Shown: positions 21,054 to 32,939 of the stretch, piece after piece
Position numbering within the stretch: position 1 is the first letter of the stretch
Layout: every line of letters starts with the position of its first letter
From: Chondrus crispus
Taxonomy: Eukaryota > Rhodophyta > Florideophyceae > Gigartinales > Gigartinaceae
Direction of reading: 5' to 3'
Length of the DNA: 64,000 nucleotides
Assembly: GCF_000350225.1 (NCBI RefSeq)
Contig: NW_005178943.1
Location: forward strand, 1 to 64,000
The notes under the pieces: generated by a model
Seen by the model: the letters and a program-made list of their open reading frames with translations, nothing else
What the model was told of the DNA's origin: nothing
Database searches by the model: none
Position numbers and translations under genes: made by a program

Positions 21054-24000
21054 TTAAGCGTGAACGTCCGCGTTCACGGTTTGGGTGAGATCTCTGCCGG
21101 TTCGTCTCCGGAGGCGTTGGGCGTAACGAGACACCAACTCCTCCGGGACGTGAGTCCGCGCAGTCGAAGTGGGCGCGTCGTAATCCGCCCACTTGATGAG
21201 GAACTCCGTAGTTCCGTCTTCCATGACTCGATGTCTCAGTAGCCGTTCGACGGCATACTGCGTTCCCGCGGTGACCTTATCGGCGAGGTCCCGCAGGGTC
21301 GTCCTACTTGCTCGTGGCGCGTCTATCGGAGACGGCGCGTACACGCAGCGGTCGGCGGAGACTCGCTCGGTGACCCCATCACGATCGATCGTGATGGTTC
21401 GGCGGTCATTGGCGAGCACGCGATAGGGTCCGACAGCGGGCGAAGCGAGCTTGTTTGATGTCTTAGCCCCATCGGTGGGGTTGAGATATACGTATTCTCC
21501 GGGACGGAGCCGGGAATTAATACGTCGTATGCGCTTATCGAAGTCGCGCTTGTGGCGAGCCTGCGTCCGACGCAGGCTCCCGTAGGCCTTCTGGATAGTC
21601 GAATCCAAGGTCTTGAGGAACTCGGCACGTTGGTTCCCCCTATCGGAAGGGGGCGCGTCGCCGTCCGCCCGTCGGAGAGAGAACTCCGGCGGTGGCCTGC
21701 TGAGCACGAGCTCAAACGGCGTGGTGCGTGTGGTGCGATGTACGTGGGAGTTATACGCATACATAAGCGGCCCCACGTACACATCCCAGTCGTCCTGGTG
21801 TTCACCCATGTAGTTCCGCAGCATCGAGGCGATTGTTCGGTTATAACGCTCGACTTGCCCGTTCGTCTGGGGATGGTACGCCGAAGTGTACAAATTCGTT
21901 ATCCCCAGAACGCGGCACGTGCTGTGGAAGAACTTGGCATTAAACTGGGGGCCGTTGTCCGAAAGCAACGTGCGAGGGACGCCATACTTGAACACCAACG
22001 AGTCGCAGAACGCAACTGCGACCGAGTGCGCTGTTATCGTGCGGAGCGCAACGACTTGCGTTAGCTTACTGAAGCGGTCCGTAATCACGAGCAGGAACCG
22101 TTTTCCTGTCTTCGTCTTGGGGAGCGGCCCCAAGATGTCGATCGCGAGGCTCTCGAGGGGCCTCGTAGCTGGAAACAATCTCAATCGGTTGAGATGTTTC
22201 CTCAGCTTCACCCGGTTCATCGCGCAGGTTCGACACCCTCGCACCGTGGCTGCGACGTCTGCAGCCAGGTGGGGCCAGTAGTACTCGCGTCGAAGTGCGT
22301 AGTACATACGGTTCTGGCCCGGGTGCCCCGCGATGGCCGGGTTGTGGCACAGGCGAAGGAGCCTGGCGCGGAGCGTCCGAGGTACCACGACCTGGACGAT
22401 ATCAGGGTCGAAGGGGTGTCTCCGCTTGAGCACCCCTTGGTGGTCCTCGAAGAACGCGGAGTCCCGGGACTCTGACTGTCGTGCCAAAACGGTTTGGCAG
22501 AAGTCATCCACGCGTTGCTCCTCGGCTATCTCCTCTATCGTAAGAGGGGCCGGAAGGTCGTCCTGCGGTGGGGCGACCGGGGAGTCGAGCGCGCCAGCCT
22601 CGGGGTCTTCGGCGCGCTCGATGTCGGCGGCGTCGAACTCGTCGTTCTCCTCCCAAAACGAAGTGGGTCCTTGGAGAGCGGGGGATTCGTCGTCGCCTCG
22701 CGGTTTGTCGCGCGTTCGTACGCACGACCTCGTCCTTGACCCGGCTTGGTTCCGTGTCGTCACGAAGACATGGAAGGCGTGATGGTCACAGCTCGCGGTA
22801 CAAACGTGGTCCGCGAGCTCGTTCGATACCTCTCGAACTGTCGTGCCCCCGTCGAAAGTGGGGATGTCGTCATCCACCTCGACGGTGGAGCGAAGGTCAT
22901 CGGCGACCTTCGGCGACACGAGGCGTGACAGGGCATCGGGCACCTGGTGCACGCGCCCGGGGCGGTACTGAATGGTGAAATCGTATTCAGCCAGACGTAG
23001 CCGCCACCGGGTGAGTCTTCCGGAACTCTCGGTGAGGGACATGAGCCATCGGAGGGCGTCATGGTCCGTCCGTACGGTGAACTCCGTGACTTCTACGTAC
23101 GGCCGTAGTGTGCGGACGGCCCACACTACGGCGAAGCACTCGCGTTCGGTAGCGCTGTAGTTGCGCTCACTATCGGACAGTGAGTACGACCAATACCCCA
23201 CGTGGCGCCAGTCATTCGGCTCTTCGTGCTCCTGAAGTAAGGTGCAGCCGAGTTGGTAGGCACTCGCGTCGGTGTCTATCATGTATGGACGACCGTGCCG
23301 GGGCAACGCCAGGATCGGCGGAGCGATCATGCACTTCTTAAGGTTCTCGAACGCCTGAAGTTGCAGCTCCGTGGGGTTATAGAAATCGAGATCCGAATCC
23401 TTGCGCGTCATGTCGGTCAGAGGACGCGCAATCTTAGCGAACCCCTTAACGAATCGGCGGTATACGTTACACGCCCCGAGGAACGAGCGCACTTGCGTTA
23501 ACGTCCTCGGGAACGTGAACGTCTTGAAAGCGTCGGCCGCCGTATCGGCCACGCTCAACTTACCAGGGGAGATGACGTGCCCCAGGTAGTGCACCTTCGG
23601 TCGGAAGAAGCTGCACTTCTTGAGCTTAAGGGAGATACCGGAACTCCGCAGTAAGCTCAAGACGGTATCGAGATGCCTCGCGTGTTCTCCGTGCGTACGG
23701 GAGAACACGATCATGTCGTCGAGATAGACGAGGCATATTTGCCAGCGGACTCCGGAGAGTATTATGTCGAGCGCACGTTGGAAGGTGGCCGGTGCCCCTT
23801 TGAGTCCAAACGGCATGCGCAAGTGGCGAAACGTGCCCATGTGCGTCGTAAACGTGGTCTTATCCCGGTCTTACGGAGCGACCGGGATCTGCCAATAACC
23901 GGAATTGCAGTCCAGCGTGGTGAAGACGGCTGCATCTCCTAACGAGTCGATGCAGTCGTCCATCCGTAGCAGCGGATACGAATCCGCTGCGGTCTTCGCG

Positions 24001-25634
24001 TTGAGACGCCGGTAGTCCACGCAGAACCGAAGAGAGCCGTCTTTCTTCTGTACGAGCACCACGGGGGACGCCCACTCGGTGCTCACGGGTTCGATAACCC
24101 CTGCGTTCAACATCTTGTTGACCTCCTTCGCGACCATTTCGCGCATGGCCGGGCCCTTCCGATAGGGCATGGAACGAATCGGTTTCGTTCCCGGTTCGAA
24201 GGGAATGCGGTGCTCCGTGGCTTGGATCGCTCCAAGCGCACCGCTCCACAGACTCGAGTGCTTACGGAGCATCTCGAGTACGTGGCCACGGAGCTTGTCA
24301 TTGTCGATGTATGACAGGTCGATCTCTTTTTCCCAATCCATCGGTGGATTTTCGGGATCCTTTTGCTGGGGGAGTACAGTACCCCTCGCCGTCGGTTGGC
24401 ATAAAGGTGAACGTTCGTCCGGGTCGACCCCCCTGCCCCCGGCGGTGGTCTCATCGTCGGAGTTGGATCGGCCAACTCCTACCCCACCGACTTGATCGGT
24501 CAAGTCGGTCAGGTGTAGCGGGTGCGAGATCCCCTCGGCGACCTTACGTTCGGGAGTGAGGATCGCGAGGGGGTTGCGCTTCGCGTATCCCACGACGGTG
24601 TGCTTCGGAAGCCTCCTTTCTCGTCGTGAGAAATTCGCGACGATGACGTCGAAGGTCTGATTCGGTAGGACCTCCGCGACGCCATTCGTCAGCCTCACTC
24701 CATGTCGGTGTTGGAGTGAGGGCTTGGGTTCCAGGAACACGAGGCCCCTCCCCGCGGTTGTCACATGCACGCGGGCTTGTGACATCGCGGGGATGGTAAC
24801 CCAGCGGGCGATTCGGATCGCTTGCGGGGCCTCCTCGCGTACGTCTGGCCGACCCGTGTGTCGCCCGTGTCGCCTGGTAGGGGGAGTCGACTCCTCCTTT
24901 CCGTCAACGATGGCGACGGAACCGCCTTGGCGTAGCTCCATTCGTTGAGCTTCGATGTCGATACATCGCACGTGCGTATCGATGAAGGCCGTGACGAGAA
25001 GGACCGGCACGGCGAGCTGGTCCGCGACTACGAACGGAATTCGGAACACCGTGTTCCTCAACCGCACCGCCAGGCGGACGACGGCCGAAAGCTTGAGAGG
25101 GTTGCTATTCGCGCCTGCCAATCGTGGCAGAGGTGCGTCGTGCACGAAGTAACGCGTCCAATCGGGGGGAAGGTCGGCCTTCCTCACCAGATTATACCCC
25201 GAGCACGTATCAACGGCGATCGTGCGGGGTTTAAATGCATTTCCCTCGGTGGCTATCGAGCCGAGGACGTTGTAGATCTTCGACGTCAGAAGGCAAACGA
25301 CGCCGTTGACAACCTTCTGGGCGACCTTATCGGTGAGGTCGTTCCGCCGGGGCCCTCGATTTCGGTGCTGGCCCCGCTTGCGTTTCCTTCTCCCCCTTTC
25401 TTGGGGCGTCCGCGGATCAGTGACGCCCCTCGGATTACTCGAGTCCGTACGACACGGACCTTTCTCCGGCGACCTTGGGCTCGCGGGAGTCAGGGGGTCG
25501 ACCGAATCCTTTCGGTCGTCGTTGCCCCCGTCGCCATCGTTACGCCTCACCGGGACGTCGGCTGTCCCGGTGTCTTGTTCTCCTAACGTCGGGCCTTCGG
25601 AGGCCTCGACGTGCGCTCCCTCCTGTATCGGCAT
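21054..25634 (-). pseudogene. pol: inner chromovirus pol: protease, RT, RNase H, integrase, chromodomain, one in-frame stop
   Basis: From ATG 25634 one frame runs to 21054, interrupted once by TAA at 23871-23873 between IPVAP and DRDKTTF, inside RT. The usual residue there is charged or Gln; CAA-to-TAA would explain it. Protease has VDTCSGYNLV, with Cys where most relatives have Gly (DTGA). RT shows CVDYRRLN and YLDD (~23715-23730); RNase H begins at IDTDASAYQLG; integrase has CRTCAMNR, then AIDILGP, SDNGPQF and NGQVERYNR. A chromodomain (YAVERLLRHR...FLIKWADYD, ~21110-21250) ends the protein. Pol starts 141 bp after gag ends, in another frame, with an in-frame stop at 25701 between them, so it is probably expressed separately or the junction has decayed. 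Confidence 0.92.
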
Positions 25635-25774
25635 TACAGGAGCTCCCGTGCCCGCCTCCGGAAGCGGGGGATGTATTATCGGACAATACCCCCCGTGTCC
25701 TTAGCGAGCACGCGGGGTCGGGTCTAGTTCGTGGGGAAAAGACGGCTCACGCGACCGCGTGTACGTAACCGTCT

Positions 25775-28345
25775 TTACCCTTTTTTCGAACTACCCGTGC
25801 TATCGGAGCTAACCTCCTGGCTATCGACGGCCAGGTCCTCTTCCGGTAGCCGGTCGCGTGGGTCGGGATGATTCCCCCACTGCGGCTCGGCGGCATTGGC
25901 GAAGTACTCCGGTACTTCCGGGCCTTGACCTGCGGCGTCCGGTCGTCGCAGGATATGGGGGACGAAGCGAGTCGGCTCTCCTTCGTGACCCTTCGTGGGT
26001 AGAGGGTACGGATCCTCTACCCAGTCTTGCAGGTACATTATCGCATTTTGTACCTGTTGGGGTAACCGAGAACGGACTCGGTCCCCTCTTTCTCCTTGTC
26101 GGGGGTACCTTGTGTCCGCCTGGCGATAGGCGGGTCGATCCCGACGATCGACTTCGTTACGACGGTACCCGCCTCCACGGGGGGCGAAGCGTGCGCCCCC
26201 ACCCGTTCGGTTCGGGAAACCTTGACGCGGAGGACGGCCCTCGCCCACCGCTTGCCGGAGGAGATTACGCGCTCCGGGGCGCGTTTCCATCTGGTAGCGG
26301 TAGTTCCTGTAGGCCGTGAACATTCGTTGTTCCGGCGACAGGAACGGGCACGCGTACATGGCATGCCCGTACGTACGGCATAGCCAGCACACGTACGCGC
26401 TGCCGTCCGTTGAGGCGAAGGTCGCCGAGTGCCGCGCCTCCTCATCGGTGAGGAGGGGCACGCGAGGCGCTTCGCCTCCTGCATCTGGGCTCGATATGTC
26501 GAGCTCTGCGACCCGGGGGTCCGTGCCCCTTGCCACTCTTGGAGTGGCCGCGAAGGCGGTGGCGTAACTCGATGTCGTTCCGGTCGACATCGGTGAGGGG
26601 GTTCGTGCCCCCACGGGCCCTGCTCCTTGCGTAATGAGGATAGGGTCGGCCTGCCACTCATCCTCCCCGATATGGAGGGTCGAGGCGGGCGAACTTGTTG
26701 CGGCGGACTTCGTAGTCCTGCCAGCCTTCCCTGCCGGTTTCGAATCCGGCAGAGGTAAACCGCGCCGAGCGCGGTACGTTGTACCTTCCGCCGTAGCGAT
26801 ACGGCGGATGGTCGGAAGATCGGTCTTCTGACTGCCTGGCAGCCTTTGCACAGTTTCGGATACTGCGGCACGGGTTGCCGGTGCAAGTCCCCGCACGAAG
26901 TAGTGCGCGAGGGACTGTTCGGAGAAGACTGCCGTGCATCGGAACGCGGCAGTCTCGAGTCGGTCAGCAAACGTGCTTTCCGTCTCATGCGATTGCTGTC
27001 GCGCCGTAGCGACAGCGTCGTACGCTTCACCTAACACGTCGTCCGTGAGGTAGCGTTTTAAGAATTGATTCACGAGCCCCGGCCAGCTCACGTCGTCGTG
27101 TAGCTGGCCGGCGCGGAGGCCACGCATCGTATAACTCGTATACAGGCGCTCCGCGTCGCGCTCGAGGAAGTGCGCGAGGACTCGTACCGCAACACCTTCG
27201 GTCAGGTGTTGCGCGTTGAAGGTGATTCGGATATCCTTCAAGAACGGCAGCAGCTGAATCGGTTCGGTGCCGTCGAAGCTGCGCATCGCGGGACGGATCC
27301 CACGACAGCGTTGGACGTACTTTGCGATCCGTCCCGCGTCACCCGAGGTAACGAGCCTCGACGTGGTATCCAAGCGGTACATACGATAGTCAGCAACGGC
27401 GCTGAACTCTTGGATCATCGTATGTACCGGCTCGAGCTCGGGTTCAGCGGGACCCAGCGTGCCGAAGGAGGTAACCGGTAGCGTACGGACGTCTACCGGA
27501 CCTGGATGCTCGGCTTAACTCGCCGGCGGGTAGCCGCCCCAGCGGGGATCGACGGAGAACATCGGTTCTTCGGACCCGCGGGCGGCTCCTCCACGGTCCT
27601 TTTCGTCCGCGTACGATACGCGGTCCACTTGCCGCCTACTTCCGGCGATAGGCGGCAAGGCTTGGGTCTCAGACGCGAAGTTCGCGTCTATCGGAGGACG
27701 GCTTCCTTCTGCAGTCCGACTGGTAGCGGCACCAGTCGGACGCCAACCTTCGGGGGCGGCGGCGCTCGGAGGTACGGTACCACCGGGCCCTCTCGAGGGG
27801 GCACCGGGTAGCCTTTCGGCCATGGTACGTTCCATGTCACGAGCACGCCGACGAGTGGCGTCGAGCTCAGCGGAGAGGTGCGCGAACGCACCCAATTGCT
27901 CTGCGGACGGAGAGGTTCGGTCCTCGGGTCGTCTCACCGAGGTCGGCCTCTCAGGACGACCTTGCCCGGACGGTCCGGGCGAGGCGAAACGGGAGTCTTC
28001 GACGAGCACGATCCGCGAGTGTAACTCGTCGATCAGTGCTCGGAGATTCTCTAAGGACTGCGTCACTCTATCGAACCTCCCTTCACGCAGGGAGCGGAGT
28101 TCGGCCATACATCGGGTGTATACATGGTCCGATACATCGATCCGAAGGGAAGTACGGACTTCCTCGATGTATTCGGCTATGCGTTCGGAGATCGCCGCCG
28201 CTCTTTCCTCGGAGGAACCGAGCGACGGTTCGCGGTCACGAGGACCTGCGTCGCCGTCGCCCGACGGGGCGGATGGGGACTGCACAGCGGCCGGACTCAG
28301 ATCCGCCGCTTCGGAGCGGATCGAGGGCTCAAACTCTTGGCTCAT
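25775..28345 (-). pseudogene. gag: inner chromovirus gag with one in-frame stop
   Basis: ATG 28345 opens a frame that continues to 25775 with a single TAA at 27515-27517; the 32 codons after it are open and lead directly into MIQEFSAVADYRMYRL. The first part (~275 aa) is charged with a short helical segment. The second contains the retrotransposon gag capsid pattern (FLKRYLTDDVLGEAY..., FADRLETAAF) and a zinc knuckle, CWLCRTYGHAMYAC (CX2CX4HX4C), around 26360-26400. The tail is Arg/Gly-rich, suiting RNA binding. It lies ~80 bp inside the 5' LTR. CAA-to-TAA would account for the stop. Confidence 0.88.
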
Positions 28346-28404
28346 CTCGACGCGATCGGTTCGCGGAGGGAAGCAGAAGTCTTCTCGGAGATCAGACTCC
28401 AGGG

Positions 28405-28425
28405 TCTTCTAGGTCGGGAGACCAC
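28405..28425 (-). other. primer-binding site of inner chromovirus
   Basis: On the minus strand the bases next to the 5' LTR read g-tggtctcccgacctaga. The TGG start complements a tRNA CCA end. The outer element has tggtcttccgacctaga in the same place, so both probably use the same tRNA; I cannot name it. Confidence 0.6.
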
Positions 28426-29095
28426 TGTAGCATAAACACCCCCAGCGATAGGGGTGTATGCGCAGTTGGACCGAGACCCCGTCCGATCGAGAAGACGGGG
28501 GTGAAGCAGGACACCAGCTAACGGCACCGGGCAGCGGGCCCGGGTAGCGTAGTAGAGCGGGAACGGGGAGGACGCCAGTACGCGCGAGCGGTTCGACGCC
28601 TCGACGCCCCGGCGCGGTACTGGGTAACGATCTAGTACCGACGGGCGGAGGCGGAGCCGACTCGTGGGCGTACCGCGCGCGTCCTCAACCCGCGCTCGGT
28701 GCCGCTCTAAGGTAGTTAGCGAGCGCTACCTTAGAATAAGCGGGAAGTCGGACCTTGACGGTCGGTGGGTGACAAGTCCGTGCTTGTCCTCCTCCACCGC
28801 CGCCGGTCCGCTCCATATTTAATGTACATAATAACCTATCATAATAGTACAGTACCGATGTACTGTAGCGACGTACTGTAGCGGTCGGTCGACACTGTAA
28901 TACTGTCAGCCATCGGGGCTGACAGTACACGTGTGTGTGCGCGCTCTTCGGTCCCGCGCGTACAAGTGTACACGTGCACCCCCTGTACTCGGGGTTACAC
29001 GTGGTGGTACTGTAGAGCATCGAGCTCTACAGTAACCGATCCGATTCTGAGTTGATCTAATCTAAAATAAAGCCCCAGGGGGGGGTTATACTACA
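28426..29095 (-). repeat. 5' LTR of inner chromovirus
   Basis: Same length as 14765-15434 with about 12 substitutions. One (c to t near 28632) weakens the ggtactgg/ccagtacc stem to a wobble pair. Confidence 0.95.
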
Positions 29096-29572
29096 GTTTG
29101 GTCCCGCGCCGGTGTCTAATACAGACAACACCCGGCTCATCAATCCGACTGTTGGTCCAATGTCCGCGTAAACTTTGTAGTTTTTTCGCGCAAGAACCAA
29201 AATCTTCTCGGGACACTCCCTTCGCTTAACCCTGTAACCTTGTCTTCGAACTTCTTCCACCGGATGATCTCGGGCTCGCCTCAAAATTATCTTGACTTGA
29301 GCTGGCCCTTTGGGCTTATCCACTAATCCAACAACCTCTTCATCGGGGTCTGATTTTTCCTTTAGAGACGGGGAACGGGGCTGAGCCCCGGGCACAGTAC
29401 GTCGACCCTGTGCCTCTCGCGACTCATGCGAGATTCCCCTCTCTAGTTTTCCTGCCGCTGCGGGATCCTTCTCACATCCGACGGCGCGGGCCCCGCGGCG
29501 GGCCCTCTGAAGGGTTGGTTCGACCTCGGCGTTGAAGCACTCGGCGTGCTCGCCGTCTGCGAATCGAACCAA
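29096..29572 (-). pseudogene. pol: outer chromovirus pol, 5' part ending in the protease active site
   Basis: This frame overlaps the end of gag by ~130 bp in another frame, the usual set-up for frameshifted pol expression. It ends with VLDTGAGPN: the aspartic protease DTGA motif followed at once by the inner LTR. The codon after the target duplication continues at 14764 as LVRKSE, giving the normal protease flap sequence. Confidence 0.88.
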
Positions 29573-31541
29573 TTCTTGACCTTCAGGTAACTCGTCGATG
29601 GTATCCCTAATCTCTCCATCGGAGACAACGCCTCATAATTTTCCAAAACTCGGTGCATTTCCCGGAGGGAAAGAATGCACGTTGGCGCGGCGTGCCCCTT
29701 TTCATAACAATGATAGCACACCAGTCCGTGCGTCTTGACGGGATATTGCGGCCTAGGCCCTCCACGGGCCGGCGGCCTTCCTTGGCGTTGCGGCCTTCCC
29801 ATCCAGCCTGGCCTTCGAAACGTCGTACCCTTGTCTTCCATCGGAATGCGCGGCGCCGGCGTGTGGCCGCGCGCCCGAAACATCATCACGGGATCCGTGG
29901 GCTCTGAAAACGACTCCGTCGTGTATGTGGGCGTCGGTAAAGTTGACGACCCGCTTGCCCCGTAGTCTTCGTGTCCGTAGCCCTCCGATGGCTCAATGAA
30001 CTCGCCTTCGGCTACCAACGCGCCCTCGTAGTGATTTTCGCTACTTCCGTGTGCACCGCGCTCATCTGACGCGGAAATTGACTCTGCTAAATGGACGGCG
30101 GCATGACTTTTGCGACCGGGATAAGAAGCCCTCGGCTTCTTACCTGCCCTGATCGTCGACGGCGTCTGGATCGTGACCTTCTTGGTCTTCTTGTCCTTAG
30201 CGCCGCTCGCCGAGCCATGCGCCTTCGCGTAATTAACTAGTCTCAAAACGAAACGTCCCGATTGTCTTGCCGGTATTGAGATAACATCGGCTTGATACTC
30301 GAATCGAGTCCTTCAATAAACATCGTCATTTGTTCTTCCATCGAATATACGTTTCCACATCGATTACTCGCGTCCGTTAGACGGATATAAAATTCCATCT
30401 CGTCTTCAGACGGTCTTTGCTGAACCTCTCGCAATGCGAGCACGGCTTGACGGATCGCCTCGTCGGTTGCGAAACTCCTCAACAACCACTGTACGGCCTC
30501 CGGCCAAACGGATACCTTTCCGTGGTGGGCCCCGGCCGTCTGAGACACCGAAGTGTACTGTCTCAGGGCGATGCCGCTTAGAAATTCGGGCAACAAGCGG
30601 ATCGCTTGCCCCTCGTTCATTTCTTGAGTATCAAACTCTTGAACTAATTTCGCCAAAAAATCCAACACAAGGACCCCGTCCTCACCTGTGAACGTGTTGT
30701 CCTTCTTCCCCTTAGGCGGAATGTCTCTCCTGATTTTTCGCACGGCGGTCCGCCGGGAACTTGACAAATATGTCTGCGGGTTCCGCAAGCGGTACGTTCG
30801 GTACGAAAGTAATTTCTTGAAGAGGTAGTTGGTCGGATTCAGCTCCTCCAACTCCTCCCATCGCGGCCCGCGCCGCGTTGCGACATCTTCGGACTCCGCG
30901 TCCTTGTCTCTCCGCGAGGCGGACGAAGTGATTCCGCCCCGTCTGTAGGAAATTTTCTTGCCCTGCGAAATTCCTTTTCCTTCCTCTGAACGGTGTTCGG
31001 AATCGCTGGCATGGTTCGACGAACCGTCGTCACCATCTTCGGAAAGGCCATTCGACTCGGCCGTTGAGTCCTGGCCCTCCGGCTCGTCACTACAGTGACT
31101 CTTGCTCCGGCGTCGCAGATTCTTCTTCGAAGTCTTCGACTTGGAACTCCGCTGTACAGCGGCCTTGTCCTTCTTCGATCGACGGTCGCCTTCTCGATCC
31201 GTGGGGAGCGGCTCTTGCCCAGCGACCTGTTCAAGGTCCTTGAGACGATGAGCGGCGCGGTCGAAGCGGTCGTCGATACTGCTTCTAAATTTACCTAAGG
31301 ACTCCAAAGCTTGATTTGCGTCGCGCCTTCCGTCCTTGACCGAAATTTTTAACGAAGCTAGGACCTTCGGCTCCAGACCGTCGGTCGCCTCACCTCGCTC
31401 CTTCTCGACGAGATCCACTCGAGCCGATAGCTCTCCTAAAACGGTGTGGAACTCGGATGCTTGAAACTCCAGTTGCTTCCGGACGAGGGCTAATTCAGCC
31501 TCGAGATTTTTCGTCATCTCTTGGCGAATTTCCTCGCCCAT
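29443..31541 (-). pseudogene. gag: outer chromovirus gag, with a one-base frameshift
   Basis: From ATG 31541 the frame gives a charged, Ser-rich N-terminal half with a coiled-coil start, then a capsid-like region (WLLRSFATDEAIRQAV, MFIEGLDSSIK). It stops at 30243. The next frame continues from the same place (RLVNYAKAHG) to a zinc knuckle, CYHCYEKGHAAPTC, near 29710, and ends at 29443. The join lies in a run of four T on the minus strand; one missing T explains the break. The LTR lies ~350 bp upstream. Confidence 0.85.
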
Positions 31542-31790
31542 CTTCTCGAACCTGTAGGATAGGTTATCCTTGTCGGCTTCAATCCCCGTCGGGATTTCTT
31601 CACCTTCCGGATCCGTGGCCGTATTGGCCTGGCTTCAGGTGCGAGGACCTCGCGGGATCCTCGACGCCCTTGCCGATCCGCTCCTACTCGCCCCGGGACC
31701 GACGTCCCCGGGGGCGCTTGTCGACATCGCTCGTACAAGCGAACCTACACAAAAAAATACAAACAAAGAATAAAAAGAGACTCCGTTACC

Positions 31791-31889
31791 CAGACCACTT
31801 TCGTAGTACAACTCCAGATCAAACCTGTCGTCGACACAATTCTAGGTCGGGTTTGCTGTAGACACAATTCTAGGTCGGAAGACCACTTT
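31791..31889 (-). other. primer-binding region of outer chromovirus with repeated segments
   Basis: Next to the 5' LTR the minus strand reads aaag-tggtcttccgacctaga, the likely primer site. An 18-bp piece of this region occurs twice (31833-31850 and 31861-31878), and a degenerate copy of the junction (cagaccactttcgtagtaca, 31791-31810) lies further in. The leader seems built from short duplications of the primer/LTR junction. Confidence 0.6.
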
Positions 31890-32934
31890 TGTAGTGCAAT
31901 GTGCCTGGCAGGCCGCGAACACAGTCCGACGGTCAAACAAAAAGACGAAAAACAACAACAGCAACAACCACTGCCGATGGCACGCGCTACGGAGCGTTCG
32001 AGACTCCCTTTCTCCTTGTGTGGGCTTGCGGCCCACGGTAGCTCAACTCCGACGGGGGGGTTAAGGAAAGGTGCCCGGCCCGGAAGGAAAATGGTGGTAG
32101 AGACTTGTGAAGACTTGAGTGCTCGGCGAGTGCGGGTTGGGCTCGTCTACGAGGATGTAACCGCGGTTCGCTGGGTTGTAAGGCCAATGCTCGACGAGCG
32201 TCTTCAGCACCTTGGGTATAATTCAAGGTCTTCGACGGGGGCTTGCTCAGCACTACCCGACGGGATCGTAACCGTGTAGCAGCGCTACTACCGACGTGTT
32301 GCCCGATGGCCAAAAACACCCTCACCAGCGCGATCTCAATCGCGGTAGGTGGTACCAACTCTGTCTTATACAGTAAGGCCTTCGACGGGGGCGTCGTTGC
32401 AACAGCCTTCCGACGGAACTTGAAACAGTAGCAGCGCTACACAACGTGTTGCCCGATGGCTAAAACACCTACACCGGATCGGTCGCAACCGACTCCAATG
32501 GAACCAACACAATTAAGGGAAAAATAGAGATAGAAGTAGAAGAGAATAGGGAAATAAAGGAAAAAGAAAAAGGGAACCCCCGAGCGCAAAGGATAACGTA
32601 ATCTGTGGTAAAAGGGAGCGTCTTGAGAAAGACGGACTTCGACCAAGGCGATATTCAACTCTGGCAACTCGGGTTACCTTTACTGACTTGGTCGTCAGAG
32701 GGCTAAGGTATATATCGCCCCGCTGGAGCCAGTACAGTAGCTCGCGGCGCTAGATCCTAGATCTAATCTAGTGTCAGCAAAATTAATGCCAACTAATTAA
32801 CTAAATGAAATAAAACAATTAAAATTTAAAACTGTGCAATTATTCACACGTGTGTCCCCCAACCCGGACTACTTTTCATATCCAAATATTTTCCTTTCTT
32901 TTCACCCCCCTTTCCAGGTGCGTATTGCACTACA
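31890..32934 (-). repeat. 5' LTR of outer chromovirus
   Basis: It matches 3522-4576 with scattered substitutions, a shorter G-run near 32054 and a shorter agaaaa run near 32563. It ends attgcactaca, followed by the target duplication atgcc and then the resumed host-cassette gene. Confidence 0.93.
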
Positions 32935-32939
32935 ATGCC

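Larger units (their letters stand above)
14765..29095 (-). mobile_element. inner Ty3/gypsy chromovirus inserted in the outer element's protease
   Basis: Two 670-bp LTRs (14765-15434 and 28426-29095) begin tgtagcataa and end ttatactaca. Flanks are a perfect 5-bp duplication, gtttg at 14760-14764 and 29096-29100. Gag and pol read leftward, so the 5' LTR is the right one. The LTRs differ at about 12 positions by eye, so the insertion is fairly young and, by nesting, later than the outer element. Pol ends in a chromodomain. An 890-codon ORF runs the opposite way next to the 3' LTR. Two in-frame TAA stops, one in gag and one in RT, disable the copy without any frameshift inside either ORF. Confidence 0.95.
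3522..32934 (-). mobile_element. outer Ty3/gypsy chromovirus (full length, hosts a nested element)
   Basis: Two LTRs of ~1,050 bp in the same orientation bound the element; each begins tgtagtgcaat and ends attgcactaca, an 11-bp terminal inverted repeat. Flanks are gtgcc (3517-3521) and atgcc (32935-32939), a target duplication with one mismatch. Coding order on the minus strand is gag, protease, RT, RNase H, integrase, chromodomain, which marks a chromovirus. The 5' LTR is therefore at 31890-32934, the primer site abuts it on the left, and a purine tract (minus-strand agaagggggata) abuts the 3' LTR at 4577-4588. Without the inner insertion it would be about 15.1 kb, large for a chromovirus. 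An antisense ORF at 4683 and a 4.2-kb gene-free stretch account for the excess. LTRs differ at roughly 15 sites plus small indels by eye. Confidence 0.93.
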
